Positions 6,928 to 15,884 of a DNA stretch of 64,000 nucleotides are shown here, piece by piece (the first letter of the stretch is position 1; each line of letters begins with the position of its first letter). The stretch spans positions 2,108,001-2,172,000 of the forward strand of contig NZ_CP108070.1 in NCBI RefSeq assembly GCF_036178845.1, in the 5' to 3' direction. Below the pieces are notes generated by a model. That model saw nothing but the letters and a program-made list of their open reading frames with translations. It was not told where the DNA came from and ran no database searches. The DNA comes from Streptomyces sp. NBC_00271 (GTDB lineage Bacteria; Actinomycetota; Actinomycetes; Streptomycetales; Streptomycetaceae). The position numbers and the translations under genes are program-made.

Positions 6928-8097
6928 ATGACAATCGGATTCCCATCCCGGATGGTCGTCTCGTTGACCGCCCTCTCCTGCTCCGCCCTCTGTGCGGCCG
7001 GAGCACTGGCCCTCGCGCCGAGTCCGGCCTTCGCCCGCCCCGGTACGGACCTGCCGAGACCCATGGCCTCCCAGACGCCCTACCTCCAGCGGGCCGGGAC
7101 GCAGGTACGCACACGGTCCGACGCCCCGGCGCTGCCGGACATCTCGGCGCTGTCGTGGGTGGTGGCCGACTCAGGCACCGGCGAGGTGCTCGCCGCGCAC
7201 GACGCGCACCTCAAGCTGCCGCCCGCCAGCACCCTCAAGACCCTCTTCGCGCTCACCGTGCTCCCGGCGCTGCCCGCCGGCATCCAGCACACCGTCAAGG
7301 AGGAGGAACTGGAGGGCATCGGCGACGGCAGCAGCCTGGTGGGCGTGGCCGCGGGGCACACCTACCGCGTGTCCGACCTGTGGCGCGGCGTCTTCCTCAA
7401 CTCCGGCAACGACGCCGTGCACGTACTGGCCGCGATGAACGGCGGCTGGCACCGGACGACGGTCAGGATGCAGGCCAAGGCCCGCTCGCTGGGCGCCCTC
7501 GACACCCATGTCGAGTCGCCCGACGGCTACGACACCCCCGGCCAGGTCTCGTCGGCGTACGACCTCGCGGTCTTCGGACGGGCCGGCCTGCGCAACCCGG
7601 AGTTCGCGCGCTACTGCTCCACCGCCGAGGCCACCTTCCCCGGCGACGGCTACCCGTACGAGATCCAGAACACCAACCGGCTGCTGACCGGCGCCGACGG
7701 GGTGGCGCCCTACCCGGGCCTGATCGGCGTCAAGAACGGCTACACCACCAACGCGGGCAACACGCTCGTCGCCGCCGCGCACCGCGGCAAGCGCACCCTC
7801 GTCGTCACGGTGATGAACCCTCAGGCGGGCGGCGGCACCACGGTGTACGAGGAGGCCCGCTCGCTGCTCGACTGGGGCTTCGCGGCCGCCGGGCACGTCG
7901 AACCCGTCGGATCGCTCCCCGACAGCCGGTCCGGCCCGGCGGCGGGCGCCTCGCCCGTACAGGCGAGGACCGGGTCCACGGACGGCCTCGACGGCGGCTG
8001 GCCGGAGGCGGCCGGGATCCTGGGCGCCGCGGGTCTGGGCGCGGGCGGAGTGGCCCTCGCTCTGCGTCTCAAGGGCGTGCGGGCCACCCGCGACTGA
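6928..8097 (+). CDS. D-alanyl-D-alanine carboxypeptidase (serine-type PBP, S11)
   Basis: 389 aa. Signal peptide to about A36 (ALALAPSPAFA), then a DD-peptidase domain with S101-T-L-K104, S159-G-N161 and, in place of the usual K-T/S-G, K269-N-G271. A hydrophobic helix at about 365-380 (GILGAAGLGAGGVALAL) followed by basic residues would anchor it in the membrane. It trims the terminal D-Ala from peptidoglycan pentapeptides. TACGTT (6916-6921) ends 6 nt before the ATG, suggesting a leaderless transcript. The last 277 nt are overlapped on the other strand by the GT87 gene. The Asn in the third motif may change substrate or beta-lactam affinity. Confidence 0.92.
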   Translation: MTIGFPSRMVVSLTALSCSALCAAGALALAPSPAFARPGTDLPRPMASQTPYLQRAGTQVRTRSDAPALPDISALSWVVADSGTGEVLAAHDAHLKLPPASTLKTLFALTVLPALPAGIQHTVKEEELEGIGDGSSLVGVAAGHTYRVSDLWRGVFLNSGNDAVHVLAAMNGGWHRTTVRMQAKARSLGALDTHVESPDGYDTPGQVSSAYDLAVFGRAGLRNPEFARYCSTAEATFPGDGYPYEIQNTNRLLTGADGVAPYPGLIGVKNGYTTNAGNTLVAAAHRGKRTLVVTVMNPQAGGGTTVYEEARSLLDWGFAAAGHVEPVGSLPDSRSGPAAGASPVQARTGSTDGLDGGWPEAAGILGAAGLGAGGVALALRLKGVRATRD

Positions 8098-9206
8098 CCC
8101 GCCGGCAGCCACAGCAGCAGCCCGAGCGTGATCCACGTGTACGTGTTGCTGCCGAGGAATCCGTCGAGGCCGGAGGAGTCGTCGAACCAGAGCCACACCA
8201 CGCTGCTGCACAGCACCGCGTACAGCGCCGCCGCGACCCGCGCACGGTGCCGGTGCAGCAGTACGGCGAAGGACGGCAGCAGCCAGACGAGGTGGTGCAC
8301 CCAGGTGATCGGGCTGAGGAGGCAGGCGGCGAGCCCGGTGAGGGCGAACGCGGCCGTCCAGTCCTCGTCGGCCAGCGCCCGCGAGGTCCGCCACGCCCAC
8401 ACGCACAGGAACAGCAGGGCGGTCGCCGCCCACACGGCCCGACTCGGTTCGCCCGGTGCGGCGAGCCGGGCCAGGACGCCCTGCAGCGACTGGTTGGAGA
8501 CATAGGCGAGACGTCCGATGCGATTGGTGTCCCACAGTGCCTCGGACCAGTAGAAACGCGAGGCGTCCGGCGCCGCCCAGGCCGCGAGACCGGTGGCTCC
8601 CGCGGCGACGGCCGTCGCGACCCCGGCGGCGCGCCAGCGGCGACCGAGCAGCAGCAGGCCGATGAAGAGCGCGGGGGTGAGCTTGATCGCGGCGGCCAGC
8701 CCGATGCCGACGCCCGCCCGGCGTCCCCGGCCGGTGGACAGCAGCCAGGCGTCGCTCAGGACGAGGGCCAGCAGCAGGAGGTTGACCTGCCCGAAGCTGA
8801 AGGTGTCGCGGACCGGTTCGAGCAGGGGCAGCAGACAGGCCGCGAGGGCGTAGCCGTACCAGCCGTAGCGGCGCAGCGCGGGCCCGACCAGGATCCACAC
8901 CACGACCGCCAGCGCCGCGAGATTGAGCACCACGGAGACGGCGATCGCCGTGCGCAGCCCGATCAGCGCCATCGGCAGCATGGTCACGGCCGCGAACGGC
9001 GGATAGGTGAATCCGTACGTGGTTCCCGGCACCCAGTAGTCGTAGATGCGGCCGCCGTGATGGACCCAGGCGTCGACGGTGCCGTAGTAGACACGCAGAT
9101 CGAACCAGTCGCGCAGCAGCGGCACGGTCGCGGTGAACACACCCACCGCGACGGCGAGAGAGAGCAGGCCGAGCAGCCGTCGGCCGTCGGTGTCCAGTTG
9201 TCTCAT
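7821..9206 (-). CDS. GT87 (DUF2029) polytopic mannosyltransferase
   Basis: 461 aa. A GT-C-fold membrane glycosyltransferase using polyprenyl-phosphate mannose, as in mycobacterial PimE and related alpha-mannosyltransferases. Many membrane helices span residues 10-370, with a DLRVYYGTVDAW extracytoplasmic loop after helix 1, FGQVNLLLLALVL and AAAIKLTPALFIGLLLL, all GT87-like. The ATG overlaps the upstream MptB-like stop (ATGA), so the two are coupled. After LLLWLPAGQ the frame continues about 90 residues of Pro/Ser/Ala-rich, non-hydrophobic sequence antisense to the carboxypeptidase gene; the family normally ends near the last helix. That tail may be an unselected read-through caused by loss of an earlier stop. 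Confidence 0.85.
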   Translation of the reverse strand: MRQLDTDGRRLLGLLSLAVAVGVFTATVPLLRDWFDLRVYYGTVDAWVHHGGRIYDYWVPGTTYGFTYPPFAAVTMLPMALIGLRTAIAVSVVLNLAALAVVVWILVGPALRRYGWYGYALAACLLPLLEPVRDTFSFGQVNLLLLALVLSDAWLLSTGRGRRAGVGIGLAAAIKLTPALFIGLLLLGRRWRAAGVATAVAAGATGLAAWAAPDASRFYWSEALWDTNRIGRLAYVSNQSLQGVLARLAAPGEPSRAVWAATALLFLCVWAWRTSRALADEDWTAAFALTGLAACLLSPITWVHHLVWLLPSFAVLLHRHRARVAAALYAVLCSSVVWLWFDDSSGLDGFLGSNTYTWITLGLLLWLPAGQSRVARTPLRRRARATPPAPRPAAPRIPAASGQPPSRPSVDPVLACTGEAPAAGPDRLSGSDPTGSTCPAAAKPQSSSERASSYTVVPPPA

Positions 9207-10615
9207 ACCGTCCGCCCCAGCACCGGCGGCTGCGCCGATTCCTCGGCCCGGGCGGCCTGACGGGCCTGCCAGAGCACGACGAGGGCGAGCGCGCCGCCGG
9301 AGACGGCCAGCACCACCTGATCCACGTCCGGCGGTCCGCCGCTCGGCAGTACGGCGAGCGCGAGTACCGCACTGGCCGCCGCGACCCGGTGACGCACCGA
9401 GCCGTTGGGCGCCGCGGCGGCGATGAGGAACAGGCCCCACAGGGCGTACCAGGGCCGGATCGCGGGACCGAACACGGCGACCGCGCCCAGGCTCAGGCCC
9501 AGCGCGTAGATGGGGCCCGGCCGCAGGCGCAGCCATATGAACAGGACGACCAGGACGGTCACCACCAGCCCGGTCGCGTGCCAGACGGGCATCGCCAGCG
9601 GGGCGAGGCCGCTGCCGAGATCCTTCAGCAGGGCGCCGGTGGCGCGGCCGAGGACGCTGGTGGGCGACCAGTTGTGCGGGGAGACGGGGGTCTTCAGGGC
9701 CGCGATCCAGCCGTACCCCGTGCCCGCCACGGCGGTCACCGCGGCCGTGGTGGCGAGCGCGACCCCGGTCGTGGTCAGGACCGTGCGCAGCACTCCGCGA
9801 CGCCCGCGCAGCGCCACCACCGCCAGCAGGCCGAGCACGGCCGGCGCCTTGACCAGGGCGGCGAGGGTGATGAGGACGACGCCGAGCAGGTGCCATCGGC
9901 CGCGCGCGGCGACCAGGCCGACGCCGAGCAGTCCCAGCATGATGGCGTCGTTGTGCGCACCGGCCACCAGGTGCAGCAGCACGAGCGGGTTGAGCGCGCC
10001 GAGCCACAGCGCGGCGGCCGGATCGGCACCGCTGTGCCGGGCGAGGCGGGGCAGCGCCGCCGCCATCAGGCCCACGCCGAGCAGCGCGACCAGGCGCATG
10101 CCGAGCAGCCCGGCCGGTATCTCCCCGCGGGTGAGGCCGGACAGCGCGGAGGCGACGGCGAGGAAGACCGGGCCGTACGGCGTCGCGGTCTGCTGCCACA
10201 CCGGTGCCACCTCGTCGGCGAGCGGCCCGCCGAGCTGCGCGGGCCCGTTGGCGTACACGTCGATGTGCGCGTCGACCATGGCGCCCTGCGCGAGATAGCT
10301 GTACACGTCCCTGCTGAACAGCGGCGGCGCGAGAAGCAGCGGCGCCGCCCAAGCGGCGAGCACCAGGAGCAGTGCGCGCGGCGTCGGCGGCTCGGGACCG
10401 CGTACGACCTTGCCGAGCAGCACCCACGCGGCGATCAGCAGGACGACACCGAAGTAGACCCCGACCACGCCGAGTACGGCACGTGCGGAGCCGGGGTCGA
10501 GGAAGTCCCGCGTGGGCAGGGCGCCGGCCGTCTCACCGCCGAGCGCGAGGAAGGCGGTACCGATCAGGCCCAGGGCCTGACAGCGGTGGAGATCGAGGGG
10601 AGCCTTGGCCAACAC
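9203..10615 (-). CDS. mptB: MptB-like polyprenol-phosphate-mannose-dependent alpha-(1->6) mannosyltransferase
   Basis: 470 aa with about 12 membrane segments. The loop after the second helix pair, LFSRDVYSYLAQGAMVDAHIDVYANGP, holds the acidic DVYSY motif of MptA/MptB-type GT-C enzymes, and VWQQTATPYGPVFLAV and NPLVLLHLVAGAHNDAIMLGLL are also family hallmarks. Such enzymes elongate mannan on lipid carriers outside the membrane. The gene is first of a two-gene unit with the GT87 enzyme, overlapping by 4 nt. In streptomycetes the corresponding glycan is not well defined, so lipomannan-like or protein-linked mannan is inference. Confidence 0.88.
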   Translation of the reverse strand: MLAKAPLDLHRCQALGLIGTAFLALGGETAGALPTRDFLDPGSARAVLGVVGVYFGVVLLIAAWVLLGKVVRGPEPPTPRALLLVLAAWAAPLLLAPPLFSRDVYSYLAQGAMVDAHIDVYANGPAQLGGPLADEVAPVWQQTATPYGPVFLAVASALSGLTRGEIPAGLLGMRLVALLGVGLMAAALPRLARHSGADPAAALWLGALNPLVLLHLVAGAHNDAIMLGLLGVGLVAARGRWHLLGVVLITLAALVKAPAVLGLLAVVALRGRRGVLRTVLTTTGVALATTAAVTAVAGTGYGWIAALKTPVSPHNWSPTSVLGRATGALLKDLGSGLAPLAMPVWHATGLVVTVLVVLFIWLRLRPGPIYALGLSLGAVAVFGPAIRPWYALWGLFLIAAAAPNGSVRHRVAAASAVLALAVLPSGGPPDVDQVVLAVSGGALALVVLWQARQAARAEESAQPPVLGRTV

Positions 10616-10689
10616 TTGGCAAGCGTGTCAAGGGCGGGTGGCCGGAAAGCGACGGGGCGCCCTCCGGGCGGGGGATGTGGCGTTACCTC

Positions 10690-10785
10690 CGGGTGGCTTG
10701 TCGGGTGCGGATTCGGATGTGGCTGGTCGCGCCCACGCGGCGGAGCCGCACATTGTCACAGCCCCGCGCCCCTGACGGGGCGCTC
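10690..10785. repeat. Streptomyces intergenic repeat, copy A
   Basis: The stretch contains GTGGCTGGTCGCGC (10720-10732), CGCGGCGGAGCCGCA and a CCCCGCGCCCCT block ending in a hairpin. It shares GTGGCTGGTCGCGC and the CCCGCGCC block with the inverted copy at 13341-13395. From memory, elements of this composition recur between genes in many Streptomyces genomes. It doubles here as the terminator region of the glutaminase gene. Confidence 0.6.
10766..10783 (-). terminator. Intrinsic terminator-like hairpin after the glutaminase gene
   Basis: GCGCCCC and GGGGCGC pair perfectly around a four-base loop, about 40 nt beyond the glutaminase stop. There is no U-tract, as is usual in streptomycetes. It would end the five-gene amino-acid operon. 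Confidence 0.6.
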
Positions 10786-10823
10786 TACCGAGCCGGGATG
10801 GGGTAAACCCCGCCCGTACGGAC

Positions 10824-11783
10824 TCAGAACACCGACACGCCCGTCAGTGTCGTGAAGCGGTCCAGGGCCGCCACGCCTGCCACCGAGTTGCCCCGCTCGT
10901 CCAGACCGGGGCTCCAGACGCACAGGGTGCAGCGGCCGGGGACCACCGCGATGATGCCGCCGCCGACGCCGCTCTTGCCGGGGAGGCCGACGCGATAGGC
11001 GAAGTCACCCGCCGCGTCGTACGTGCCGCAGGTCAGCATGACCGCGTTGACCTGCTTGGCCTGGCTCTGGGTGAGCAGTCGGGAGCCGTCGGCGCGCAGA
11101 CCGTGCCGGGCCAAAAAGCCCGTGGCGAGGGCGAGGTCGGCGCAGGACGCCTCGATCGAGCACTGGCGGAAGTACTGCTCGAGGAGCACCGGTACCGGGT
11201 TGTCGATGTTGCCGTACGAGGCCATGAAGTGGGCGAGGGCCGCGTTGCGGTCGCCGTGGGTGGCCTCGGAGGCGGCCACCTCCTTGTCGAAGGTGAGCTC
11301 GGCGTTGCCGCTCTCCGCACGGAGGAAGGCCAGCAGGGTGCCGGCCGCGTCGCCGGTACGGGTCTGGAGTCGGTCGGTGACGACCAGGGCGCCCGCGTTG
11401 ATGAACGGATTGCGCGGGATGCCGTTCTCGTACTCCAGCTGCACCAGCGAGTTGAAGGGGTTGCCGGAGGGCTCGCGGCCGACGTGTTCCCACAGTTCGT
11501 CGCCCTCACGGGCCAGGTCGAGGGCGAGGGTGAAGACCTTGGTGATGGACTGGGTGGAGAACGGCTGCCGCCAGTCCCCCACGCCGTACACCGTGCCGTC
11601 GAGCTCGGCCACGGCCATGCCGAAGCGCCGGGGGTCGCAGGCGGCCAGCGCCGGGATGTAGTCGGCGGGCCGGCCGCGGCCGGGTGTCTGCCCGATCTCG
11701 GTGGCGATGCGCTCCAGGACCGGCTGGAAGGTCGGGGACGACGGAGACGGCGGATACGAGGAAGACACAGCCATGATCACCAT
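10824..11783 (-). CDS. glsA: Glutaminase A
   Basis: 319 aa, the usual size for the beta-lactamase-like glutaminase family that converts glutamine to glutamate and ammonia. The catalytic Ser-Lys pair is S79-I-T-K82 in FSTQSITKVF. Other family signatures are YENGIPRNPFINAGALVV, EQYFRQCSIEASCADLALATGFLARHG, and LPGKSGVGGGIIAVVPG near the C-terminus. The gene starts 33 nt after the aspartase stop with no clear ribosome binding site of its own, so it probably ends the same operon. Start alternatives: ATG 11783 or ATG 11774. Confidence 0.95.
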   Translation of the reverse strand: MVIMAVSSSYPPSPSSPTFQPVLERIATEIGQTPGRGRPADYIPALAACDPRRFGMAVAELDGTVYGVGDWRQPFSTQSITKVFTLALDLAREGDELWEHVGREPSGNPFNSLVQLEYENGIPRNPFINAGALVVTDRLQTRTGDAAGTLLAFLRAESGNAELTFDKEVAASEATHGDRNAALAHFMASYGNIDNPVPVLLEQYFRQCSIEASCADLALATGFLARHGLRADGSRLLTQSQAKQVNAVMLTCGTYDAAGDFAYRVGLPGKSGVGGGIIAVVPGRCTLCVWSPGLDERGNSVAGVAALDRFTTLTGVSVF

Positions 11784-11816
11784 TGTGCCGCCGGACCGGT
11801 CCTGGTGCGCATCGGG

Positions 11817-13235
11817 TCACACCGCCTGTGGGGTGCCGCTGCCCGCGATGACCTCGGGCCGCAGCAGCGCCGCCAGCCGCTCGGCGGGCAACAGGCCCTT
11901 CTCCAGGACGAGTTCGGCGACGCCTCGCCCGGTGGCGAGGGCCTCCTTGGCGATGTCGGTGGCGGCCGTGTACCCGATGTGCGGGTTCAGGGCGGTCACC
12001 AGGCCGATGGAGTTCTCGACCGCGGCGCGCAGGACCTCCGTGTTGGCGGTGATCCCGGTGACGCAACGCTCGGCGAGGGTCAGGCAGGCGGTGCGCAGGT
12101 GAGTGATGCTCTCGGACAGGGAGTGCAGGATGATCGGCTCGAAGGCGTTGAGCTGGAGCTGCCCCGCTTCCGCGGCCATGGTGATGGTGACGTCGTTGCC
12201 GATGACCTCGAAGGCGACCTGGTTGACGACCTCGGGGATCACCGGGTTGACCTTGCCGGGCATGATGCTCGAACCGGCCTGCACCGGCGGCAGGTTGATC
12301 TCGTTGAGGCCGGCGCGCGGCCCGGAGGACAGCAGCCGCAGGTCGTTGCAGCTCTTCGACAGCTTCACGGCGATCCGCTTGAGCACGCCGGACATCTGGA
12401 CGAAGGCGCCGCAGTCCTGTGTGGCCTCGACCAGGTTGGCGGCGGTGACCAGGGGCAGCCCGGTGATCGCGGCGAGGTGGCGGCGGGCGGATTCCGCGTA
12501 TCCGGCGGGGGCGTTGAGGCCGGTGCCGATGGCCGTGGCGCCGAGGTTGATCTCGTGGATCAGCTCGACGGCCTCGGCGAGCCTGCTGCGGTCCTCGTCG
12601 AGCATCACCGCGTACGCCGAGAACTCCTGGCCGAGGGTCATCGGCACCGCGTCCTGGAGCTGGGTACGCCCCATCTTCAGCACGTCACGGAACTCGAAGG
12701 CCTTGGCGGCGAAGGCGTCCTGGAGCACGGCCATCGCCTTGAGCAGCTCGCGCACCGCGAAGACGGTGGCGACCTTGACGGCGGTGGGGTAGACGTCGTT
12801 GGTCGACTGGCCGAGGTTGACGTCCTCGTTGGGGTGCAGGTACTGGTATTCGCCCTTGGCGCGGCCGAGGAGCTCCAACGCCCGGTTGGCGACGACCTCG
12901 TTGGCGTTCATGTTCGTCGAGGTTCCGGCGCCGCCCTGGATGACGTCGACGACGAACTGGTCGTGCAGCTTGCCGGCGCGGATCTCCCGGCAGGCGGCGA
13001 CGATGGCCATGGCCTTCTCCGGTTCGAGCAGGCCGAGTTCCTCGTTGGCACGGGCGGCGGCCTCCTTGACGGCGGCCAGGGCCTCGATCAGATGCGGGTA
13101 GGCGGAGATCGACGTTCCCGTGATGGGGAAGTTCTCGGTGGCGCGCAGGGAGTGGATGCCCCAGTACGCCTCGGCCGGGACGTCACGGTCCCCGAGCAGA
13201 TCGTGTTCACTGCGGTGCGCTGCGGCGACGGTCAT
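11817..13235 (-). CDS. aspA: Aspartate ammonia-lyase (aspartase)
   Basis: 472 aa, fumarase/aspartase superfamily. It deaminates L-aspartate to fumarate and ammonia. The N-terminus EHDLLGDRDVPAEAYWGIHSLRATENFPITG is aspartase-like. The three conserved regions are present: GGAGTSTNMNANEV (101-114), GRTQLQDAVPMTLGQEF (189-205) and the mobile active-site loop GSSIMPGKVNPVIPE (321-335). An AGAGGA site precedes the ATG by about 10 nt. It follows the asparaginase gene after 184 nt that hold a Streptomyces intergenic repeat, and continues the Asn to Asp to fumarate route encoded just upstream. Confidence 0.96.
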   Translation of the reverse strand: MTVAAAHRSEHDLLGDRDVPAEAYWGIHSLRATENFPITGTSISAYPHLIEALAAVKEAAARANEELGLLEPEKAMAIVAACREIRAGKLHDQFVVDVIQGGAGTSTNMNANEVVANRALELLGRAKGEYQYLHPNEDVNLGQSTNDVYPTAVKVATVFAVRELLKAMAVLQDAFAAKAFEFRDVLKMGRTQLQDAVPMTLGQEFSAYAVMLDEDRSRLAEAVELIHEINLGATAIGTGLNAPAGYAESARRHLAAITGLPLVTAANLVEATQDCGAFVQMSGVLKRIAVKLSKSCNDLRLLSSGPRAGLNEINLPPVQAGSSIMPGKVNPVIPEVVNQVAFEVIGNDVTITMAAEAGQLQLNAFEPIILHSLSESITHLRTACLTLAERCVTGITANTEVLRAAVENSIGLVTALNPHIGYTAATDIAKEALATGRGVAELVLEKGLLPAERLAALLRPEVIAGSGTPQAV

Positions 13236-13340
13236 GACTGAGCGGTCCTCTTTCGGAGGGGTGAGGGTGGGATGGGTGAGGCGTAGGGGCGGGTTGGTCG
13301 GGGACGAGCTGCTGATCCGGCCCTGAGACGCACGGACGCA

Positions 13341-13395
13341 AGAGGCGCGGGGAACAGCGCGACCAGCCACGACGACCCCGCACCCGGCGACGCAC
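13341..13395. repeat. Streptomyces intergenic repeat, copy B (inverted)
   Basis: This stretch contains GAGGCGCGGGGAACAGCGCG followed by ACCAGCCAC; its reverse complement shares GTGGCTGGTCGCGC and the CCCGCGCC block with copy A near 10.7 kb. It sits between the asparaginase and aspartase genes inside the proposed operon. From memory, close relatives are scattered through Streptomyces intergenic DNA. Confidence 0.6.
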
Positions 13396-13419
13396 CCCCA
13401 TGACCTGGTCGCACGCCGC

Positions 13420-14439
13420 TCAGACCGAGAGCGGATCAAGCACCCGGGCCGGGCGCAGCCCGCCCACAACGGCACCGCCCCCGAGCAGCGGCACGGAGCC
13501 GAACTCCGCAAGCAACGCCGGGGCGACCCCCGCACGCGCGAGCGCCGCCGCGGCCACCGGACCGCGCGCCCGGTCGGCCCCGTCGGCGATCTTCACGGCG
13601 ACGGCGCGGCCGTCGGGCAGCGCGGCCATCTGGACGCCCTCGAAGCCGTCCTTCGTGAGCAGCCCCGGCACGGCCCGCATCAGCGCCGCGACATCGCGGC
13701 CGGAGCCGGACGCCATCTCGGCGTGCTCGCGCATCGCATCGGCGACCCGCGCCTCGGGGGTGCCGGCCGGTGCGGTGGTGATCCGGGCGGCGGCGCGGGC
13801 GAGCCCGTGCAGCGAGACGGAGAAGAGGGGCGCGCCGCAACCGTCGACGGTGACCTGGGCGATCGCCTGCCCGGTGAGGTCCTCGACGATCTCCGCGATG
13901 GCCTGCTGGAGGGGGTGGCCCGGGTCGAGGTAGTCGTCGAGGGACCAGCCGTTGAGCCGGGCGGTCATCAGCATGGCGGCGTGTTTGCCGGAGCAGTTCT
14001 GCGCGAGCCGGGACGGCAGCCGCCCCTCGCGGATCCAGACGTCCCGCACGACCGGGTCGTACGGCAGGTCGGGCACGTTGCGCAGGTCGTCCTCGGTGAC
14101 TGCGGCCAGTTCCAGGATCCGCCGGGTCCCGGCCAGGTGCCGTTCCTCGCCGGAGTGGCTGGCCGCGGCCAGCGAGAGCAGCTCGCCGTCCAGCGGCAGT
14201 CCCGCCCGCAGCATCGCCACCGCCTGGACGGGCTTGAGCGCCGAGCGGGGGTAGAACGCGGCCTCGATGTCCCCGATCTGGAGGTCGACGCCGCCGTCGG
14301 CGGCCAGTACGACCACCGAGCCGTAGTGGATGCCTTCGACGACTCCGCCGCGGACGAGGTGGGCGACGGGGGCGTGCAGGGGTTCGCGGATCACCGGGGC
14401 GGCGGCGACCGAGGCGGCGTACGTCATGCTCGTGCTCAC
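13420..14439 (-). CDS. Class 3 (Rhizobium etli-type) L-asparaginase
   Basis: 339 aa. It hydrolyses asparagine to aspartate and ammonia. It is not of the E. coli AnsA/AnsB type: the R. etli-type active site is visible as S66-A-L-K69 in [10 protein letters not shown]149-S-G-K152 in NCSGKHA and C201 in VDGCGAP, matching the Ser-Lys tandem and the metal-binding Cys/Lys set known for that class. The GTG start overlaps the permease stop (GTGA); ATG 14427 is an alternative. Its place between an amino-acid permease and aspartase fits uptake and stepwise breakdown of asparagine. Confidence 0.92.
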   Translation of the reverse strand: MSTSMTYAASVAAAPVIREPLHAPVAHLVRGGVVEGIHYGSVVVLAADGGVDLQIGDIEAAFYPRSALKPVQAVAMLRAGLPLDGELLSLAAASHSGEERHLAGTRRILELAAVTEDDLRNVPDLPYDPVVRDVWIREGRLPSRLAQNCSGKHAAMLMTARLNGWSLDDYLDPGHPLQQAIAEIVEDLTGQAIAQVTVDGCGAPLFSVSLHGLARAAARITTAPAGTPEARVADAMREHAEMASGSGRDVAALMRAVPGLLTKDGFEGVQMAALPDGRAVAVKIADGADRARGPVAAAALARAGVAPALLAEFGSVPLLGGGAVVGGLRPARVLDPLSV

Positions 14440-15884
14440 ACGTCCACTCCGTCACGGATGCCGGAGACCCGGCGGCGCACCCCGTACCACCCGGCGACGA
14501 GCGCCACGGCGATCAGCGGCAGACACAGCACGGTGGTGCGCCCCGCTCCCCCGTCGGCGTACATCAGGACGAGGACGGAGACGAGGAAGCCGATCGTCAC
14601 GATCTCGGTCCACGGCGAGCCGGGCAGGCGGTAGCTCGGCCTGGTCAGCTCACCGCGCTGGGTCTTCCGCCAGAACAGCACATGACAGAGCATGATCATG
14701 CCCCAGGTGGCGAGGATGCCGATGGCGGCGAAGTTCAGGACGATCTCGAAGGCGTCGGCGGGGACCACGAAGTTGAGGCCGACGCCGAGGACGCAGATCC
14801 CGCTGGTGAGCAGGATGCCGCCGTACGGGACCTGGCTGCGGCTCATCACTCCGGTGAACCGGGGAGCGGAGCCCGACATCGCCATGGAGCGCAGGATGCG
14901 GCCGGTGGAGTAGAGGCCGGAGTTGAGGGACGACATGGCCGCGGTGAGCACGACCAGGTTCATCACGCCGCCCGCCGCCGGGATGCCGATGTTCGACAGG
15001 ACGGTCACGAAGGGGCTCTGGCCCGCGCTGTACTTGTTCCAGGGCAGCAGCATCGAGAGCAGGACGACCGAGCCGACGTAGAACAGGCCGACACGCCACA
15101 TGATCGAGTTGATCGCCTTCGGCATGATCTTCTCGGGGTTCTCCGTCTCGCCCGCCGCGACACCGACCAGTTCGACGGAGGCGTAGGCGAAGACGACGCC
15201 CTGGATGATCAGCAGCATCGGCAGCAGGCCGTTGGGGAAGATTCCGCCGTTGTCGGTGATCAGGGACGGGCCGGGGGTGGTGCCGTCGACGGGGTGCTGG
15301 GTGACCAGCAGGAAGATGCCGATGAGCATGAAGACGACGAGCGCGCTCACCTTGATGATCGCGAACCAGAACTCCAGTTCGCCGAACATGCGTACGGATA
15401 TCAGGTTCACCGTGAGGACGACGGCGAGCGCGACGAGCGCGATCACCCACTGCGGGATGTCGGAGAACATGCCCCAGTAGTGGGTGTAGACGGCCACGGC
15501 GGTGATGTCGGCGATACCGGTGGTGGCCCAGTTCAGGAAGTACATCCAGCCGGCGACGTAGGCGCCCTTCTCCCCCAGGAACTCCCGGGCGTACGACACG
15601 AAGGCGCCGGAGGACGGCCGGTACAGGACGAGTTCGCCGAGCGCGCGCACGACGAGGAAGGCGAAGACGCCGCACACCGCGTACGCGACGAAGAGGGAGG
15701 GGCCGGCGTCGGCGAGCCGGCCGCCCGCACCGAGGAAGAGGCCGGTGCCGATGGCGCCGCCGATGGCGATCATGTTGACGTGCCGGGACTTCAGCGACTT
15801 GCTGTAACCCGCGTCTCCGGCGTCGACGTGCGCGGCCGGTTTGCCGGCCGATGTGGCCTCGTCTTTGAGGGACTGCTCGCTCAC
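14436..15884 (-). CDS. Amino-acid permease, APC family (asparagine permease AnsP-like)
   Basis: 482 aa, about 12 membrane helices. The conserved start of the AAT subfamily is present, [28 protein letters not shown], with the GAIGTG unwound helix that binds the substrate backbone. [32 protein letters not shown] and the [22 protein letters not shown] motif also fit. The AnsP/CycA/GabP branch shares these motifs, so substrate specificity is inferred from the asparaginase, aspartase and glutaminase downstream. It overlaps the regulator upstream and the asparaginase downstream by 4 nt each, so all three are translationally coupled. Confidence 0.9.
   Translation of the reverse strand: MSEQSLKDEATSAGKPAAHVDAGDAGYSKSLKSRHVNMIAIGGAIGTGLFLGAGGRLADAGPSLFVAYAVCGVFAFLVVRALGELVLYRPSSGAFVSYAREFLGEKGAYVAGWMYFLNWATTGIADITAVAVYTHYWGMFSDIPQWVIALVALAVVLTVNLISVRMFGELEFWFAIIKVSALVVFMLIGIFLLVTQHPVDGTTPGPSLITDNGGIFPNGLLPMLLIIQGVVFAYASVELVGVAAGETENPEKIMPKAINSIMWRVGLFYVGSVVLLSMLLPWNKYSAGQSPFVTVLSNIGIPAAGGVMNLVVLTAAMSSLNSGLYSTGRILRSMAMSGSAPRFTGVMSRSQVPYGGILLTSGICVLGVGLNFVVPADAFEIVLNFAAIGILATWGMIMLCHVLFWRKTQRGELTRPSYRLPGSPWTEIVTIGFLVSVLVLMYADGGAGRTTVLCLPLIAVALVAGWYGVRRRVSGIRDGVDV

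Noticed and set aside
11103..13241. 712-codon plus-strand open frame rich in Gly, Asp and Val
   Set aside because: It lies antisense to glutaminase and aspartase; the residue pattern is typical of complement-strand reading.
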